64,000 nucleotides of DNA. Source: Cephalotus follicularis. Lineage: Eukaryota; Streptophyta; Magnoliopsida; Oxalidales; Cephalotaceae. The position numbers and the translations under genes are program-made. The notes beneath the pieces are model-generated. The model searched no databases. It saw only the letters and a program-made list of their open reading frames with translations, and was not told the DNA's origin. The stretch covers positions 529,454 to 593,453 of the forward strand of contig BDDD01000911.1 in the NCBI GenBank assembly GCA_001972305.1, written 5' to 3'. This document shows, in pieces, positions 21,745-34,656 of the stretch (position 1 is the first letter of the stretch; each line of letters begins with the position of its first letter).

Positions 21745-22902
21745 TCAAGAGGGAGGAGGGTGCTGTGGGAAAGCGTTTTGAAACAACTCAAGTATGTTAG
21801 CTTCGCCTCGAAGGATGTCGGCTTGACCCTGAATAAGATTTTCTTGTCCTTCACCAAACTGGTGCATTTGGCCCTTGAGATACTCAATATCTGCCAGAGC
21901 AAGATCCATCCTAGCCTAAAGAGACTCCGGGGTAGGTCTGCTGCTGCTGCTGCTCAAGCCAGCACTTGGTCGCACCTCATACTGTTGAGGATCGTCGTCC
22001 TCCTCCTCCTCATCATCATCCCCAGCCCTAACATGCATTTGCTCTCTTGCTTGCTCTCTACCTCTTCCTTGCATCTTGACCCACTCACCTTCCTCAAAAA
22101 CAATGCCACTCAATCTAAGGCCTGTCTTGTTCACCAATTGCTTATGGGTAGGTTTGATAATTTGCTCATCATCCGGAATATCTATGTTAAGTGAAGCAAG
22201 GACAAACGAAATGATCCTACTTAGAAGCATAGGATATGGAGTGTGATTTGGTCTAGATAGCAAATGGTTGACAATAAGATAGAGAAGGTTAATTGGGGTT
22301 CCGTTCTTAACACAAGCGATGAATTTAAGGTCTCGCTCGGAAGGAAGGGTGTGCGAGCCTTCTTTTGGGAAAAAAGTGTTTGTTACAAGAAGTAGAATGA
22401 TCCTAGAGGCAATTGGCAAATGACTACTAGTCACATTCATAAGTGGATTGACATTAGGTTGCTCCAAACAAATTCCTAGGGCCTCCGTTCTACAAATGTC
22501 ATGAAAATTAGTAATTCCCTCATTAGGAATTCCTAATATTTCGGCAACTAAGTCGGGAGTAATGGATATAGGAGTCCCTAAAACGAATGATTTGGCAATG
22601 CAAGTGGTAGAGGTCTCTAGATTAGCATAAAACATCTTAACTAATCTAGGGTATATAATGTGAGATGAGCAAACATAATCAAACCAACCCATAGTCTCTA
22701 ACCACGTCATTACAATCGCAAGATTGCTAATGAGAACATCCCTAGATAACCACTTCTCCAAATGTAGTTTAACTGAGCTAAAATGAGAGTTATACCTCAT
22801 CTCTTTCTCTTTGGAGAGAAAGAGTGTGTTGTCAAAGTCTATCTCCACTTGTGAACCTCTTGGTAGCCTTGAAGTAGATCCTCTTGCTCTCTTTGGTCCC
22901 AT
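21745..22902 (-). pseudogene. Env-like ORF, second copy, one nonsense codon (C2)
   Basis: Same 1158-nt length and start as the intact copy at 13543-14700, with scattered substitutions. The one disabling change is CAG to TAG at 21916-21918, just before the C-terminal coiled coil (residue 329). Beyond it the frame stays open to the normal stop at 21745-21747. A 328-residue protein lacking the coiled coil could still be made. Confidence 0.82.
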
Positions 22903-23019
22903 ATTGAAGATTGCAGGTCGAAATTTGAGAGAGAAATGTGTTTGGGTGTTTTTGATTTGAGAGAGAGTGAAAAAAAAACAGTAGGGATTTCGGGTTTAAA
23001 ACCCTGAACATCGCGATTC

Positions 23020-23091
23020 CAGTCGACTGGTCACTAATGACAGTCAACTGGATAGCAAGGCAGTCGACTGGACAGTTTGTCCAGTCGGCTG
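23020..23091. promoter_or_regulatory. Palindrome array upstream of the second env-like copy
   Basis: Motifs start at 23020, 23041 (CAGTCAACTG), 23061 and 23082 (CAGTCGGCTG), the same spacing as at 14819-14890. TTTAAA lies at 22995-23000. Confidence 0.65.
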
Positions 23092-23306
23092 TTTTCTGCA
23101 GAAATGAGAAATTTAGAAAATTGCCATCCAATTGAATTGCAAACCTTTGGTTGACTATTATTGGCTAATAGCAACCTAGGTACATGAGTTAATTATGTGT
23201 TATTGAGTTGAAAACTCAATGTTTGAATGCAAGATGATATTTGAAAACACTTTTCAATCAATTCAATCAAAAATCAACAAAGCATTACAATTTCACATTA
23301 TAGAGT

Positions 23307-24839
23307 TTAGGAAGGATTTTGCATACCTAGCTCTCTCCGCAAAATGCAGAATCTTTCGTTGTCCAGCGGCTTTGTGAATATATCTGCAACTTGGTTCAAA
23401 GTGTCAATATATTCAAGAAATATATCACCCTTTTCAACATGATCTCTAAGAAAATGATGTCTAATTTCAATGTGTTTACACTTAGAGTGTTGAACGGGAT
23501 TTCTACTCAAATTAATAGCACTAGTATTGTCACATTTAATACACACATTGCTAATGCTAATTCCGAAATCACAAAGTTGTTGCTTAAGCCACAAGACTTG
23601 AGCATAACAACTTCCCGCCACAACATACTCGGCTTCGGTGGTAGATAGAGCAACACTATTTTGTTTCTTGGAAAACCAAGACACTAAAGAGTTACCTAGA
23701 AATTGGCAATTGCCACTAGTGCTCTTTCTATCTAATTTGCAACCACCATAGTCGGTATCGGAATAAGCATGCAAGTTAAACAATGAATCATGTGAATAAA
23801 ATAAACCTAATAATGGTGTATATGCAAGATATCTAAAGATTCGCTTAACCGAGGTTAAGTGAGATTCTCTAGGTGATGATTGATATCTAGCACAAAAACA
23901 TACACTAAACATTATATCCGGTCTACTAGCGGTTAGGTAAAGTAGAGATCCTATCATGCTTCTATATAATTTTTGATCTACCTCTTTACCATCCTCATCC
24001 TTGTCAAGTTTTGTTGCAATGCTCATAGGTGTCTTGCAAGGCTTTGAGTGCTCCATTCCAAATCTTATGAGTAGATCATTGGTGTATTTGGATTGGTTGA
24101 TGAAAGTCCCTTCATTTCCTTATTGGATTTGAAATCCAAGGAAATACTTGAGTTCCCCCATCATACTCATTTCGAATTAACCTTGCATAGTGTTAGCAAA
24201 CTCAACACAAAGAGAATCGTTAGTAGAACCAAATATAATATCATCTACATAAATTTGAACAATAAGAATATCATTAAATTTAGTTTTAACAAAAAGAGTT
24301 TTATCCACTAAACCTCTTTTGAAATCATTTTCCAAGAGAAATTTTGAAAGTCTTTCATACCAAGCTCTTGGTGCTTGCTTTAAACCGTAAAGTGCTTTGG
24401 ATAATTTAAAAACATGATCGGGAAGATGCACATTTTCAAAACCCGGAGGTTGTTTAACATAAACCTCCTCATTTATAATCCCATTTAAAAATGCACTTTT
24501 AACATCCATTTGATGCAATTTAAAACCTTTAAAACAAGCAAAGGCCATTAACAATCTAATAGCTTCTAATATAGCTACCGGAGCAAAGGTTTCATCATAG
24601 TCAATGCCTTCCTTTTGACTATAACCTTGTGCAACTAATCTAGCTTTATTCCGAATAAGTAACCCATTTTCATTCATTTTTTTTCTAAAAATCCATTTGG
24701 TGCCAATGATGGATTGATTTTTAGGCCTAGGAACTAATGACCAAACATTGTTTTTGTCAAATTGGTTTAGTTCCTCTTGCATAGCCACAATCCAACAATC
24801 ATCATTTAAAGCATCTAAAACATTTTTGGGTTTGATATT
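23307..24839 (-). pseudogene. pol: Sirevirus RT and RNase H, two nonsense codons (C2)
   Basis: 24788-24177 is most of copia RT: KARLVAQGYSQKEGIDYDETFAPVA, QMDVKSAFLNG, LYGLKQAPRAW and the active-site IYVDDIIFGS. Stops follow at 24177-24179 (GAA to TAA) and 24120-24122 (CAA to TAA), after which 24056-23307 is open through RNase H (SDTDYGG, LSTTEAEYVV, IKCDNTSAI). The 5' edge at about 24839 is joined to the gypsy pol 3' end; the upstream RT start, integrase and gag of this copy are absent. Confidence 0.88.
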
Positions 24840-27361
24840 TGAACCTTGACCATGGAGATGGCTCGGTTCCTCAAAGTCTGCGTCTTTCGATCTAGGATCC
24901 GTACAGGATACTCCTCACAAGATAGATCATCTTGTATCGGAATAATATCATAATCCAGGACATGTGACGGGTCCGGGATATATCTCCTAAGCATAGATAC
25001 ATGGAAGACGTCGTGCAGGTTTGACAGTGTAGGAGGTAAGGCAAGCTGGTAGGCTACCTCCCAAACTCTCTCCAAAATCTCAAAGGGTCCGATGTAGCGT
25101 GGCGCTAATTTGACCTTCTTCCCGAATCTTTGTACCCCCTTCCACGGAGATACCTTCAAAAACAGGTGATCACCCACATTAAAGATCAGAGGTCTTCTCT
25201 TCACGCTGTCAGTGTAGCTCTTCTGCCGACTCTGTGCAGCAAGCAGCTTATTTTTTATCATCCTGATCTTTTCCGAAGTTTCCTCCACCAACTCAGTCCC
25301 GAGTAAAGGTCGCTCACCGATCTCATCCCAACAGATAAGAGATCGGCACTTCCTCCCATATAGTGCCTCAAAAGGTGCCATGCCGATACTGGAATGATAG
25401 CTGTTATTGTAAGAGAACTCTATCAAAGGGACATGATCCTCCCAAGTACCATCAAAATCAATAATGCAAGCCCGTAGCATATCGTCCAAAGTCTGAATGG
25501 TACGCTCAGATTGCCCATCTGTCTGCGGGTGGAAGGCAGTACTCAGGTTCAGTCTCGTCCCGAAGGCTGTCTGAAATCTCTTCCAAAAGTTGGAAGTGAA
25601 GATGGCATCTCTGTCGCATACGATGCTGACTGGAACACCGTGTAATCTCACTATCTCCTTCACATACAAATGAGCTAACTTGTTTGCAGAATCAGTAATG
25701 TGTGCAGGCAGAAAGTGTGCCGATTTAGTGAGTCTGTGCACGACAACCCACACGGTGTTGTGACGGTTCCGAGTCAGAGGAAAACCTGAAACAAAGTCCA
25801 TCGTAACACGTTCCCACTTCCACTCTAGAATTGGTAAGGGCTGTAGTAACCCTGCCGGTCTCTGATGTTCAGCTTTAACAGTCTGACAAGTCAAACACCT
25901 TGCCACATACTCGGCGATGTCTCGCTTCATGCCAGGCCACCAGTAACACTTCTTCATATCTTGATACATTTTAGTGCTACCAGGATGAATACTGTACAGA
26001 GATTTATAAGCCCCGCAAAGTAACTCACTCTTCAACCCTGGCACATTCGGTAGACACACACATCCTCGATATATCAGAATACCATCAGCATGCACTCGAA
26101 AGTCAGATTCTGAGTCCAGGTTTCCCCGAATTCGTTGCAGCTCTGGATCATGTGGTTGTGCATCCCTGATGTGATCTAGTAACACAGGCTGTACTCGCAT
26201 GTCAGCCACAAAGATCCCTGGTGACTGATTGAACGGAGACCATTCTTGGAAGTCTTCTAGCATCTTCCATTGCGACACCATCGTACTGGCAACCATAGCC
26301 TTGCGGCTCAAGGAATCAGCGACTACATTCACTTTCCCCGGGTGATACTGGACACTACAATCATAATCAATGAAGAATTCTACCCACTTGCACTGTCTCA
26401 GGTTCAGTGTGTCCTGGCAAAACAGGTACCTCAAACTCTTATGATCAGTAAAGATCTCAAACTGCGCCCCATAAAGATAGTGCCTCCACTTCTGAAGGGC
26501 GAAGATAATAGCTGCAAGTTTGAGGTCATGATTCGGGTAGTTTTCTTCATACGACTTTAGCTTCATCGAGGCATATGCGATCACCCTGCCTCGCTGCATC
26601 AACACACAACCCAAGCCCTTACCTGATGCATCACTATAGACCGCGAAGCCCTCATTACCATCAGGTAATGCCAAGACAGGAGCGGAAAACAATCGATCCT
26701 TTAATTCACGGAAACTAGCTTCACAGTCTTCATCCCAGACAAACAAGGTCTTCTTCTGGGTCAGTCTAGTCAAGGGCTCGGCTATCCTTGAAAAGTTTTG
26801 GATGAATCTTCTATAATACCCTGCCAATCCAAGGAAACTGCGCACCTCTGTCACGTTCTTCAGTTGTGGCCAGTCTTGTACTACTTCAGTCTTTGACGGA
26901 TCCACCGTCAAGCCTTCCCCAGATATGATGTGACCAAGAAAGATCACATGATCAAGCCAGAACTCACACTTGCCGAACTTGGCATACAATCGATGCTCTC
27001 TCAGAACCTGCAATACCATCCTCAGATGACGAGTGTGCTCCTCCTCACTCCTCGAGTATACCAGTATTTCATCAATAAACACAATGACAAATGGATCCAG
27101 GTATGGTTGGAATACGTCATTCATCAATGACATAAAAGCTGTCAGTGCATTGGTAACACCGAACGGCATCACCAAGAACTCGTAGTGACCATACCGTGTC
27201 CAGAAGGCAGTCTTCTCAATGTCTCCTTCCGTTACTCTCAGTTGGTGATACCCTGACCTCAAGTCGAGCTTGGAAAACACCCTTGATCCTTGCAACTGAT
27301 CAAACAAATCCTCAATGTGGGGTAAAGGATACTTATTCTTGATAGTTGCCTTGTTCAACAT
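24840..27361 (-). pseudogene. pol: Gypsy-1 pol: RT, RNase H, integrase; 3' end lost
   Basis: An 848-codon frame that follows a CGA-to-TGA nonsense codon at 27359-27361 (between CIDY and [12 protein letters not shown]). RT is at residues 1-180, with the active-site box as FIDE (95-98) instead of FIDD, changing the last catalytic Asp to Glu. RNase H lies near 240-350 ([16 protein letters not shown]). Integrase follows: zinc-binding HPGSTKM...CLTCQ near 440-475 and the DDE residues in [15 protein letters not shown] and DGQSERTIQ. The sequence is typical of Tekay/Del-like chromoviruses. The C-terminus breaks at about 24840, after SMVKV, where the chromodomain-like region should follow; the last few residues are from joined copia sequence. 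Confidence 0.9.
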
Positions 27362-28306
27362 TCAGTAGTCGATGCATAGCCTCATCGACCCATCCTTATT
27401 CTTGACAAACAGCACAGGCTCACCCCACGGAGAAACACTGGGTCTAACAAAACCCTTATCAATCATATCTTGTAACTTTAGCTTCAGCTCTCGCAACTCA
27501 GTAGGAGCCATCCGATAGGGTGATTTAGAGATAGGAGCCGTTCCAGGAACAAGATCAATAACGAACTCCATATTCCTCTTCGGTGGTAAGGATTCCAAGT
27601 CATCAGGGAACACATCCAAAAATCCACACACAATAGGAATTTCCTCCAAGCTTAAAACTTTCTCCTTCCTTCGATCAATTACATATGCCAGGTATCCCTC
27701 GCATCCTTTCTCCAGGTATCTCGATGCTCGAGTAAAAGTCGAGAACCCCTTGTCACCCTTGAACTGAAAAGTCGTTCCGTTGGGCAGACAAAAATCCACA
27801 GTCTTATGGTAGCAATCCATACGAGCACGATGTGCTGATAGCCAATCCATCCCCAATATAACATCCAAGTCACGGATAGGCAGCACTATCAAATCTGCAT
27901 ATAAGGAAATACTTGCCATTGACATCTCACAACCTCTATATACCGAGTCAGTGTACATAGAAGTCCCGGTCGGTGTGCTCACATCAAGTATGTATGACAT
28001 GCAGTCAGGGGTGACATCTAAGCAAGATGCAAAACGTGCAGATATAAAAGAATGCGATGCTCCAGAATCCATCAGTACTTTAGCAGAAAAACCATATATA
28101 TACAGAGTACCTCCAACAACTGAAGTCGACTTTGGAACCTCTGTCTGAGCAAGTACAAAAACTCTACCTTTTGCGATGCCCTTGCCGGTGTCTCTCCTCT
28201 GTGACGGTCCCGCCGCCGCACCACTACTGCTCCCCGACCCAATAGGCACTGTAGCTGGACTCTTCGGACAGTCCTTCACTAAATGACCAGGTGCCCCGCA
28301 CCTCAA
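27362..28306 (-). pseudogene. pol: Gypsy-1 zinc knuckle, protease and start of RT
   Basis: Begins within the CCHC region (CGAPGHLVKDC), continues through a Ser/Gly linker to the retropepsin core VLMDSGASHSFIS (near residues 80-92) and the second half GMDWLSAH, then the RT fingers ([36 protein letters not shown]). It stops at the TGA shared with the preceding entry. The protease active site looks intact. Upstream, a 1-nt shift near 28378 separates it from gag. Confidence 0.88.
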
Positions 28307-29316
28307 GCACCAACCATTAAACCTCCAGCAATCTTTCTGTTGGTGGCCTGTATGACCACAGTAAAAGCAACCCCCGATCTAGCATTAATCCCCTGGCAGG
28401 GAGTACCCTGTGAAGCTGTCTGCTAAGACTTGTTCTTAGACGATTTCGTCGGAGAACCACCATCTTTCCACTTCGACGATGCTGGTCTGGTTTGTGTAGG
28501 ACTCTGTTTACTCTGCTGTGCACGAGCTCTCTCAGCCTTGTCTTCACTGGATATGGTCTCCAACAGTCTTGCTTTCTGAGCAACCTCAACAAAAGTCCTC
28601 AGTTCCATAGCTCTAATTCTTGAGCGAAGATCCGGTTGCAGGACTCTCAGGAATCTCTGAATCTTCTTCTCCTCATCAGCTACCAGATAAGGTGAGTGTC
28701 TTGCAAGCTCCATGAACCTTGCTTGATACTCCACCACAGTCATCTCTCCCTGTTGCAACTCCAAGAGGTCCGTCTCTCGTCGCTCTTGCTCAATACCTGG
28801 AACATAAGTCTCCAAGAACTCAGTCTGGAATATGTCCCAAGTACTGTCCAGTCTCTGTGGTTCCCATTTTTCTTTAACCATTTCCCACCAATGAGTGGCC
28901 TCACCCCATAGGCGGTACACAGCAAACTTCAGCTTCTGAGCATCAGTACAGTCCATCACTTCAAAGATCTTCTCCATGTCTTGCAGCCATCTCTCAGCAA
29001 CAATAGCATCAAGTTCCCCCTAGAAACTGGGTGGATTCAGCCTCATGAACTTTTCAATGTCTCTCCCAAACTGGTTAATATCCTCCCCCGGGCAGTGGTC
29101 GGGAGGTATATGTTGCGTTCGAGCTTGCGCGCAGTACTGGCGCATCTCCTCCGCTTTGGCCCTATTAAAGGCCATCTGTTGCTGAAAGTAATCCGCAATT
29201 CAGGCCATCGGATCTCTATCATCTTGGGGAATATTCATCTCTTGCGGAATATTTGCTTCCTCAGGGGCATTGGCTCCAACATCCCTAGCCCTTACATGTG
29301 TTCTCCTTCGGTCCAT
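28307..29316 (-). pseudogene. gag: Gypsy-1 gag with several stops
   Basis: Start ATG at 29316 (MDRRR...) is in frame with the main 28977-28423 segment. It contains the retrotransposon gag core: YRLWGEATHWWEMVKEKW, FETYVPG-like (FLETYVPGIEQERRE) and EYQARFMELARHSPYL. In-frame stops occur near 29199 (TGA), near 29020 (TAG) and at 28423-28425 (TAG). A frameshift near 28378 follows, within the first zinc knuckle (CFYCGHTGHQQKDC in the other frame). It cannot make a full capsid protein. Confidence 0.85.
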
Positions 29317-29412
29317 AGGTTCCTATAAGAAGGATGCCGGTTAGTCATGACTTTAGGAAAACAATTCATTACTTGCCAAGGAAAGTATCCTAGATAAGCA
29401 TATATGGAATAT

Positions 29413-29424
29413 GCTCTGATACCA
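29413..29424 (-). other. Gypsy-1 primer binding site
   Basis: Minus TGGTATCAGAGC, a 12-nt match to tRNA-iMet, 3 nt inside the LTR edge at 29428. Confidence 0.88.
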
Positions 29425-29931
29425 CGCTGTCACACCCCGTTTGTCGGTGGACACACATAAAAGTGATAAAGGCAATTAACATATAAATCCAGCTTATGCA
29501 AATACCATAAAATTTAAACCTTTAAACAGATATCAGTTGCGGAAACATAAGATACATAAGCTGAACACATGTAACGTGCAACCCATACTGCACGCTACCC
29601 AAAACAAGTCCATCATGTTAAAAGCCCGCAAAACGGAGCGTGATTACAGTACAAGATTAAATCCCATCGTTAACAAAAACATAAGAACGATACATCAGCA
29701 GTCCTTAAACAAAAGCCGGTTTATTACAAAATAGGAGAATAGGTAAAACCAAGAACAGAACATCATAACATATTGTCCTTTGCCCATGCCAGTCCAACCG
29801 GTCCACTACATCAATCTGTAAAGTAGGGGTTAGCCTTTGTCCTCACTCGGCTAAGTCATAAAGGTAGCTCGGGATCAAAATTAAACGCATGTCATGTAAT
29901 GTATGCATAAATGATGCAGTGCAGAAAATAC

Positions 29932-29936
<5 letters not shown>

Positions 29937-29967
<31 letters not shown>
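29937..29967. repeat. (TA)n microsatellite
   Basis: About 15 TA units inside the gypsy-1 LTR; absent from the sister LTR at the matching place, so a local expansion. Confidence 0.9.
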
Positions 29968-29971
<4 letters not shown>

Positions 29972-30766
29972 ATATATATGCTTTGTAGTACAGTAAAATA
30001 ACAGTGGGTACATATATAAGAAATATATGTATGCAAGAACAGTACAGTAGTAACCCGGCCAGGGCTACATCAACAAGCACAGTAATGTCCGAGAAGGACC
30101 AACAGGCAGTACAAGATGTCCTCATAGGACCACAACAGTCAGGCAGTATGTGTAGCGTCGCCAACTCCTGGCTCCACGCTACACTCCCACTTCGGTCCCT
30201 GCTCCAGGCAACCGAGCGAGGCAACAGTACAGTATAGTGAGTCACCCATCCAACTCCTGGCCCCTAGGTCAACCCTACCACTAGCCGACACTGGCAGTCT
30301 CCGCCATGCAACTAGTGGCTCAAGCACAAACACAGTACAATTCACAGAGCAACACAGAGCAAACAGTGAATCCAGGCAGTAAACAGTGCAGTAATAGTAC
30401 AGTGGTGATCGTTCAGATCGACAACAGGCAGTTCTCTTTCAAATGTTTTAAATGCGATAATATTTGAAAATGTATTTTTCAGTAATTGAATACCTTTGAA
30501 CAATTCAGTAGTGTAAACCGTTTATCAGTTTGCTTGAAAATATGTTATTATCAAATACATATTTCCATACTCAAAATAGCACATTCTGAGTTCACATATG
30601 CATTTCTAAATATCATATCTTTAGAAATCATAAACAATTTACAAACAGTACACAAACAAGCTGTAAACAGTGTATGTGCAATGCATACAAATGCTCAAAT
30701 GCACCCTAACAGGAATCGGGATCGTTTCGTATCGTTAGATGAAGAAACCTCCAAACAATACCAAAA

Positions 30767-31095
30767 GACGTCGATGTCTATCCAAAAGGCGTCGATGTCT
30801 TTGTCCATTAACGTCGATGTCCAAGTCCTTAGTGTCAGCGCGTTCTACTGTCTAAAGACGTCGATGTCCATCATACGCATCGACACTCAAGGTCTGGAAC
30901 CTTAAAATGTCAGCGTATTGTTTACAGCGTCGATGTGTTATGGTGGGAACCTTAGACGTCGACGTGTAACACGTCAAACCCCATACAGGTATCCTAAGGC
31001 ATTGATGTCCTTATAAAGACGTCGATCCATTCCACATCAGTAACCCAGAAAATGATCAAAAGACGTCGACGTTATAAAAAGGCGTCTATGTGTTT
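30767..31095. promoter_or_regulatory. GACGTCGATG array in the gypsy-1 LTR (internal site)
   Basis: Copies begin at 30767, 30788, 30810 and 30857 with more to about 31095, spaced about 21 bp or multiples. The palindrome is GACGTCGATG/CATCGACGTC, sharing the TCGA core and spacing, but not the flanks, with the CAGTCGACTG arrays. Confidence 0.65.
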
Positions 31096-31317
31096 CGACT
31101 AACAGTCGTCTTCTTCCTCACGACACAGCAGACAGTAGCCATAATAAACCATATACATGCAAAATAACATGTAATCAAGGCAGTAAACCCACATGCAGAT
31201 ACTCATCACATATCTAGCATATTATGGCATCAATCCAGTGAACAAAATCAACTCAGTAATCATGCATCTCATACACCAAAACCATGGACCATGCATGAAT
31301 ATAAATCTCAAGGTTAC

Positions 31318-34013
31318 TGTAACGCCCGGTATTTTTCCCGAATGTAATATTTCCAATTATGATGTAATCATTTAACTTGATTTAATGAGAATGTTGAGTT
31401 TTAGACTCAAAGGATGTTACAAACCATATTTATGGTCTTGGATATGGGATGTGTATGTTATAGCTGAAACGGCAACGTTCTGGGGAAAAGACATCGACGT
31501 CTTTTGGAAAGACGTCGACTCCTTTGGGAGCCAGGGCACACGTGAAGGAAGGGACATGCACGTCGACTTTGGGAGAAAGCATCGACACCTTCTTACCCAA
31601 CTGGAAAAGACATCGACGTCTAAGAGAAGACGTCGACGCCTTTGTATGAATGGCCAGCACGTTCTTCGTCGGCAGAACATCATGCAAGGGGGGATTTGTT
31701 TAGAGACTTACCTAACGCCTTTTCTAGTGCATATTGACGTGTTGTGCATATGAGTGTGTTTCCAGGAGTGCTCTGAGCATGCTCCTCACATGGAACATGC
31801 AAAGATAACCACTCTCACATGCAACCTGCAAGAGAGAAGGTTAAAGAAAGCAAAAAGAAATGCAGAAAAGAGGAAGGTGGGAGAGAATACGAATATGGCC
31901 ACTAAATGCCAGGAGAAGAATGTCGGGAGGAAGCCTTCTGCATACAGATAACCCTCCCCACCTATCTCTCTCATTTTATAACACCAGAAGAGAGAGAGAC
32001 ATTTGGACAGTGTGTATTCCTCCATTGTTGAGCGTGAAGCTTGGAGCTTGGACCTTGGGATCACTGGTGCAGCTAAGGGACAGACCTAGAGGGGCTGATG
32101 TGACCTGTTTGGATACTAAAAGAAGTGGACTTTCGGTTTCTAACTTGAAGCCAGAGGTAGGGGAAAGCCATACTGTAAATTCAAGCTTAATATTTATGCA
32201 TGGTTATGATTTTGAATGTATAAAAATGCATGTTTCTTGTACTGGTTTTGCTACTGGATTGATGCCATGACATAACAGATATGTTTGGAGTATCTGTGTG
32301 ATGGTTTGTTGCTATGAAAACCCGTCATTATGCATGATTGGGGATTGTTATGGCCACTGTTCGAAGAATCGTGAGGTTGAAGACGACCCCTGCTGAAAAG
32401 ACATCGACTTCTTTATAATGACATCGACATCTTTTATGTTTTACCTCGTTACTGACTGAGAGGGATCGACGTCTTTGGGAAGACATCGACACCCCAGGCT
32501 GCTTACCTGGTTTCTGTTGAAAAGGCATCGACGCCTTTTAGTTAGACATCGACGCCATTTCATGATACGCTGTCGTTTAAGGTTCCTTCTGTAGAAGAAC
32601 AAGCTGACACTGAGGCTTGGATTTCGACGCATGACTCGAAGACATCGACGTCTTTGGTAAAGACGTTGACGTCTTTGTTACTGTTTGGAGATTTCTTCAT
32701 CGGATGACACGGAACGATCCCGATTCCTGTTAGGGTGCATTTGAGCATATGTATGCATTGCATATGTACTGTTTACTGCCTGATTGTGTACCGTTTGAGT
32801 ATTGTTTATGATTTCAAAAGTGTTGATACTTTAGAAATGCACAAATGAGCTCGGAATGAGATATTTTGAGTACGAAAATATGTATTGATCAAATAAACGT
32901 ATTTTCAACCGAACGGGTAAACGATTTACACTACTGAGACTGTTACTGATATTTCCTACTGAAAATACTTATTTTCAAATGTTGTCAATTTTGGAAACAT
33001 TTTGGAAAAATAACTGCCTGTTATTGATCAAATCAATCATTACTGTTTACTGTACTGTTACTGTTTAAATGCACTGTTTGCTCTGTGAATTGACTGTGAT
33101 TGTGTTTGAGCTGCTAGTTGCGTGGCGGAGGTTGCCAATGATGACTAGTGGCAGGGCGGGCCTAGGGGCCTGGAGCATGGCTAGGTGACCCACTGTACTG
33201 TTGCCTCACCCGGTTGCCCGATGTGGGGATCGTCGTGGGAGTGTAGCGTGGGGCCAGGAGTTGACGGCGCTATATACTGTTGTTGTGGTCCTATGTGGAC
33301 ATACTGCCTGTTGTAATCCTATGAGGACATACCGTACTGTATTGTTTACTGGACCTTTACGGACATTACTCTGATTGTTGACGTAGCCCTGGCTGGGTTA
33401 CTACTTTACTGTTACTGTGCACGTATATTTCTTATATGTGTAACACTGATATTTTACTGTACCGATATACGTATTTTCTTATATGCATAAACTGGGTTTC
33501 CACTGCACTGCATCATATATGCATTCATATCATGACATGCATTATGTTAATCCTGAATTACTGTTACAACTTAACCGAGTGAGGACAAAGGCTAACCCCC
33601 CTACAGTTTTAGATTGATTTCAGGTTGATGCAGCGGTTTGCTACCGTTGAGCTCCGTGGAGCAAAGTGGAGTTTACGTTGTTTCTGCTTTTGAGAAACGT
33701 TATGGATCATTGTAATAAATGAATCGATGTATTGATGAATAATGTTCCATTATTATGGTTCTGTTTCTGAAGGAATTTTATATTGTACTGTATTGTTCAT
33801 GCTCCGTTTTACGGGCGATTAACTTTTATGACCTGTAATTGTGTAGCGTGTGGTATGGGACGCACGTTACGTGTTGACAGCTTATGTTCTTTTATGCTTC
33901 CGCAACTGTTATGCTTGGAAAAGTTTTAAATTTCACGGTTTTGCATGAGCTGTATTATATGTTAATTGCCTTTACCGCTTTAATGCTGCGTTTATTGTAA
34001 ACGGGGTGTGACA
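31318..34013 (+). mobile_element. Nested solo LTR of the gypsy-1 family, 2696 bp, TSD GTTAC
   Basis: Begins TGTAACGCCCGG and ends CGGGGTGTGACA between GTTAC copies at 31313-31317 and 34014-34018. It is inserted in opposite orientation into the gypsy-1 5' LTR. Paired TCGA palindromes lie at 31490/31511 and 31610/31630 (U3 site) and at 32400/32420, 32465/32485, 32526/32547 and 32641/32662 (internal site), all 20-21 bp apart. A TTTTATA box is at 31974-31980 and a hairpin at 33571-33595. No coding region. Confidence 0.92.
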
Positions 34014-34656
34014 GTTACAGTTATGGCTTCCCCTACCTTTCGTTCCAAGTTAGGAACTGGAAAGTCCACCTCTTTGCGTTCCAAACTGGTCACGGCAGCC
34101 CCTAGGTCCCTCCCGTTGCTGCAAGCCACCAGTCCCAAGCTCCAAGCTCCAACCAAGTTCAACAATGGTGGTTTGGGTTTTCTCCCCTTAATTTTCTGGT
34201 TTCTTACCCTCACTGTGTTCCTCTCAACTCTCTGGTTCTTTCCCAATCAGTAACAACCGAAGGTAAGAGGTGAAGGTTGTCTTTTATGCAACTCACCCTC
34301 GTTTCCTCTTCCTCTGTGTTTTTGTTGCAGGTCACATGTGTCTAGGACACCCCCCACCTCTGCATGCAGTAGCTGGGCTCGTTTCTCAGTCCTTGTCTCA
34401 GCCTTCACGCCAGACAATGGCACATTCCTTCTAACCGTCCACTGCATGCACACATGTCCCTCTCTTTTTTGCACTTGTTGCATGTTCAAACCCATGCCAC
34501 ACTTTTCCTCCCAGCTTCAGTCATGCAGGTTAGGGAGTCATATGCATGCACAACACATCCCAATTCATGCCTCAAGCCGCCTGCAAAAGGTTCTAAAAGT
34601 TCCCCTTTGCATGTTATTTGTCAGCAGAGTAACGTGCCTGACATTTGATGTTAACG

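Noticed and set aside
31385..31753. 122-codon ORF and other ORFs inside the solo LTR at 31318
   Set aside because: It lies within LTR sequence over the TCGA palindrome pairs, with no homology to known proteins that I recognise.
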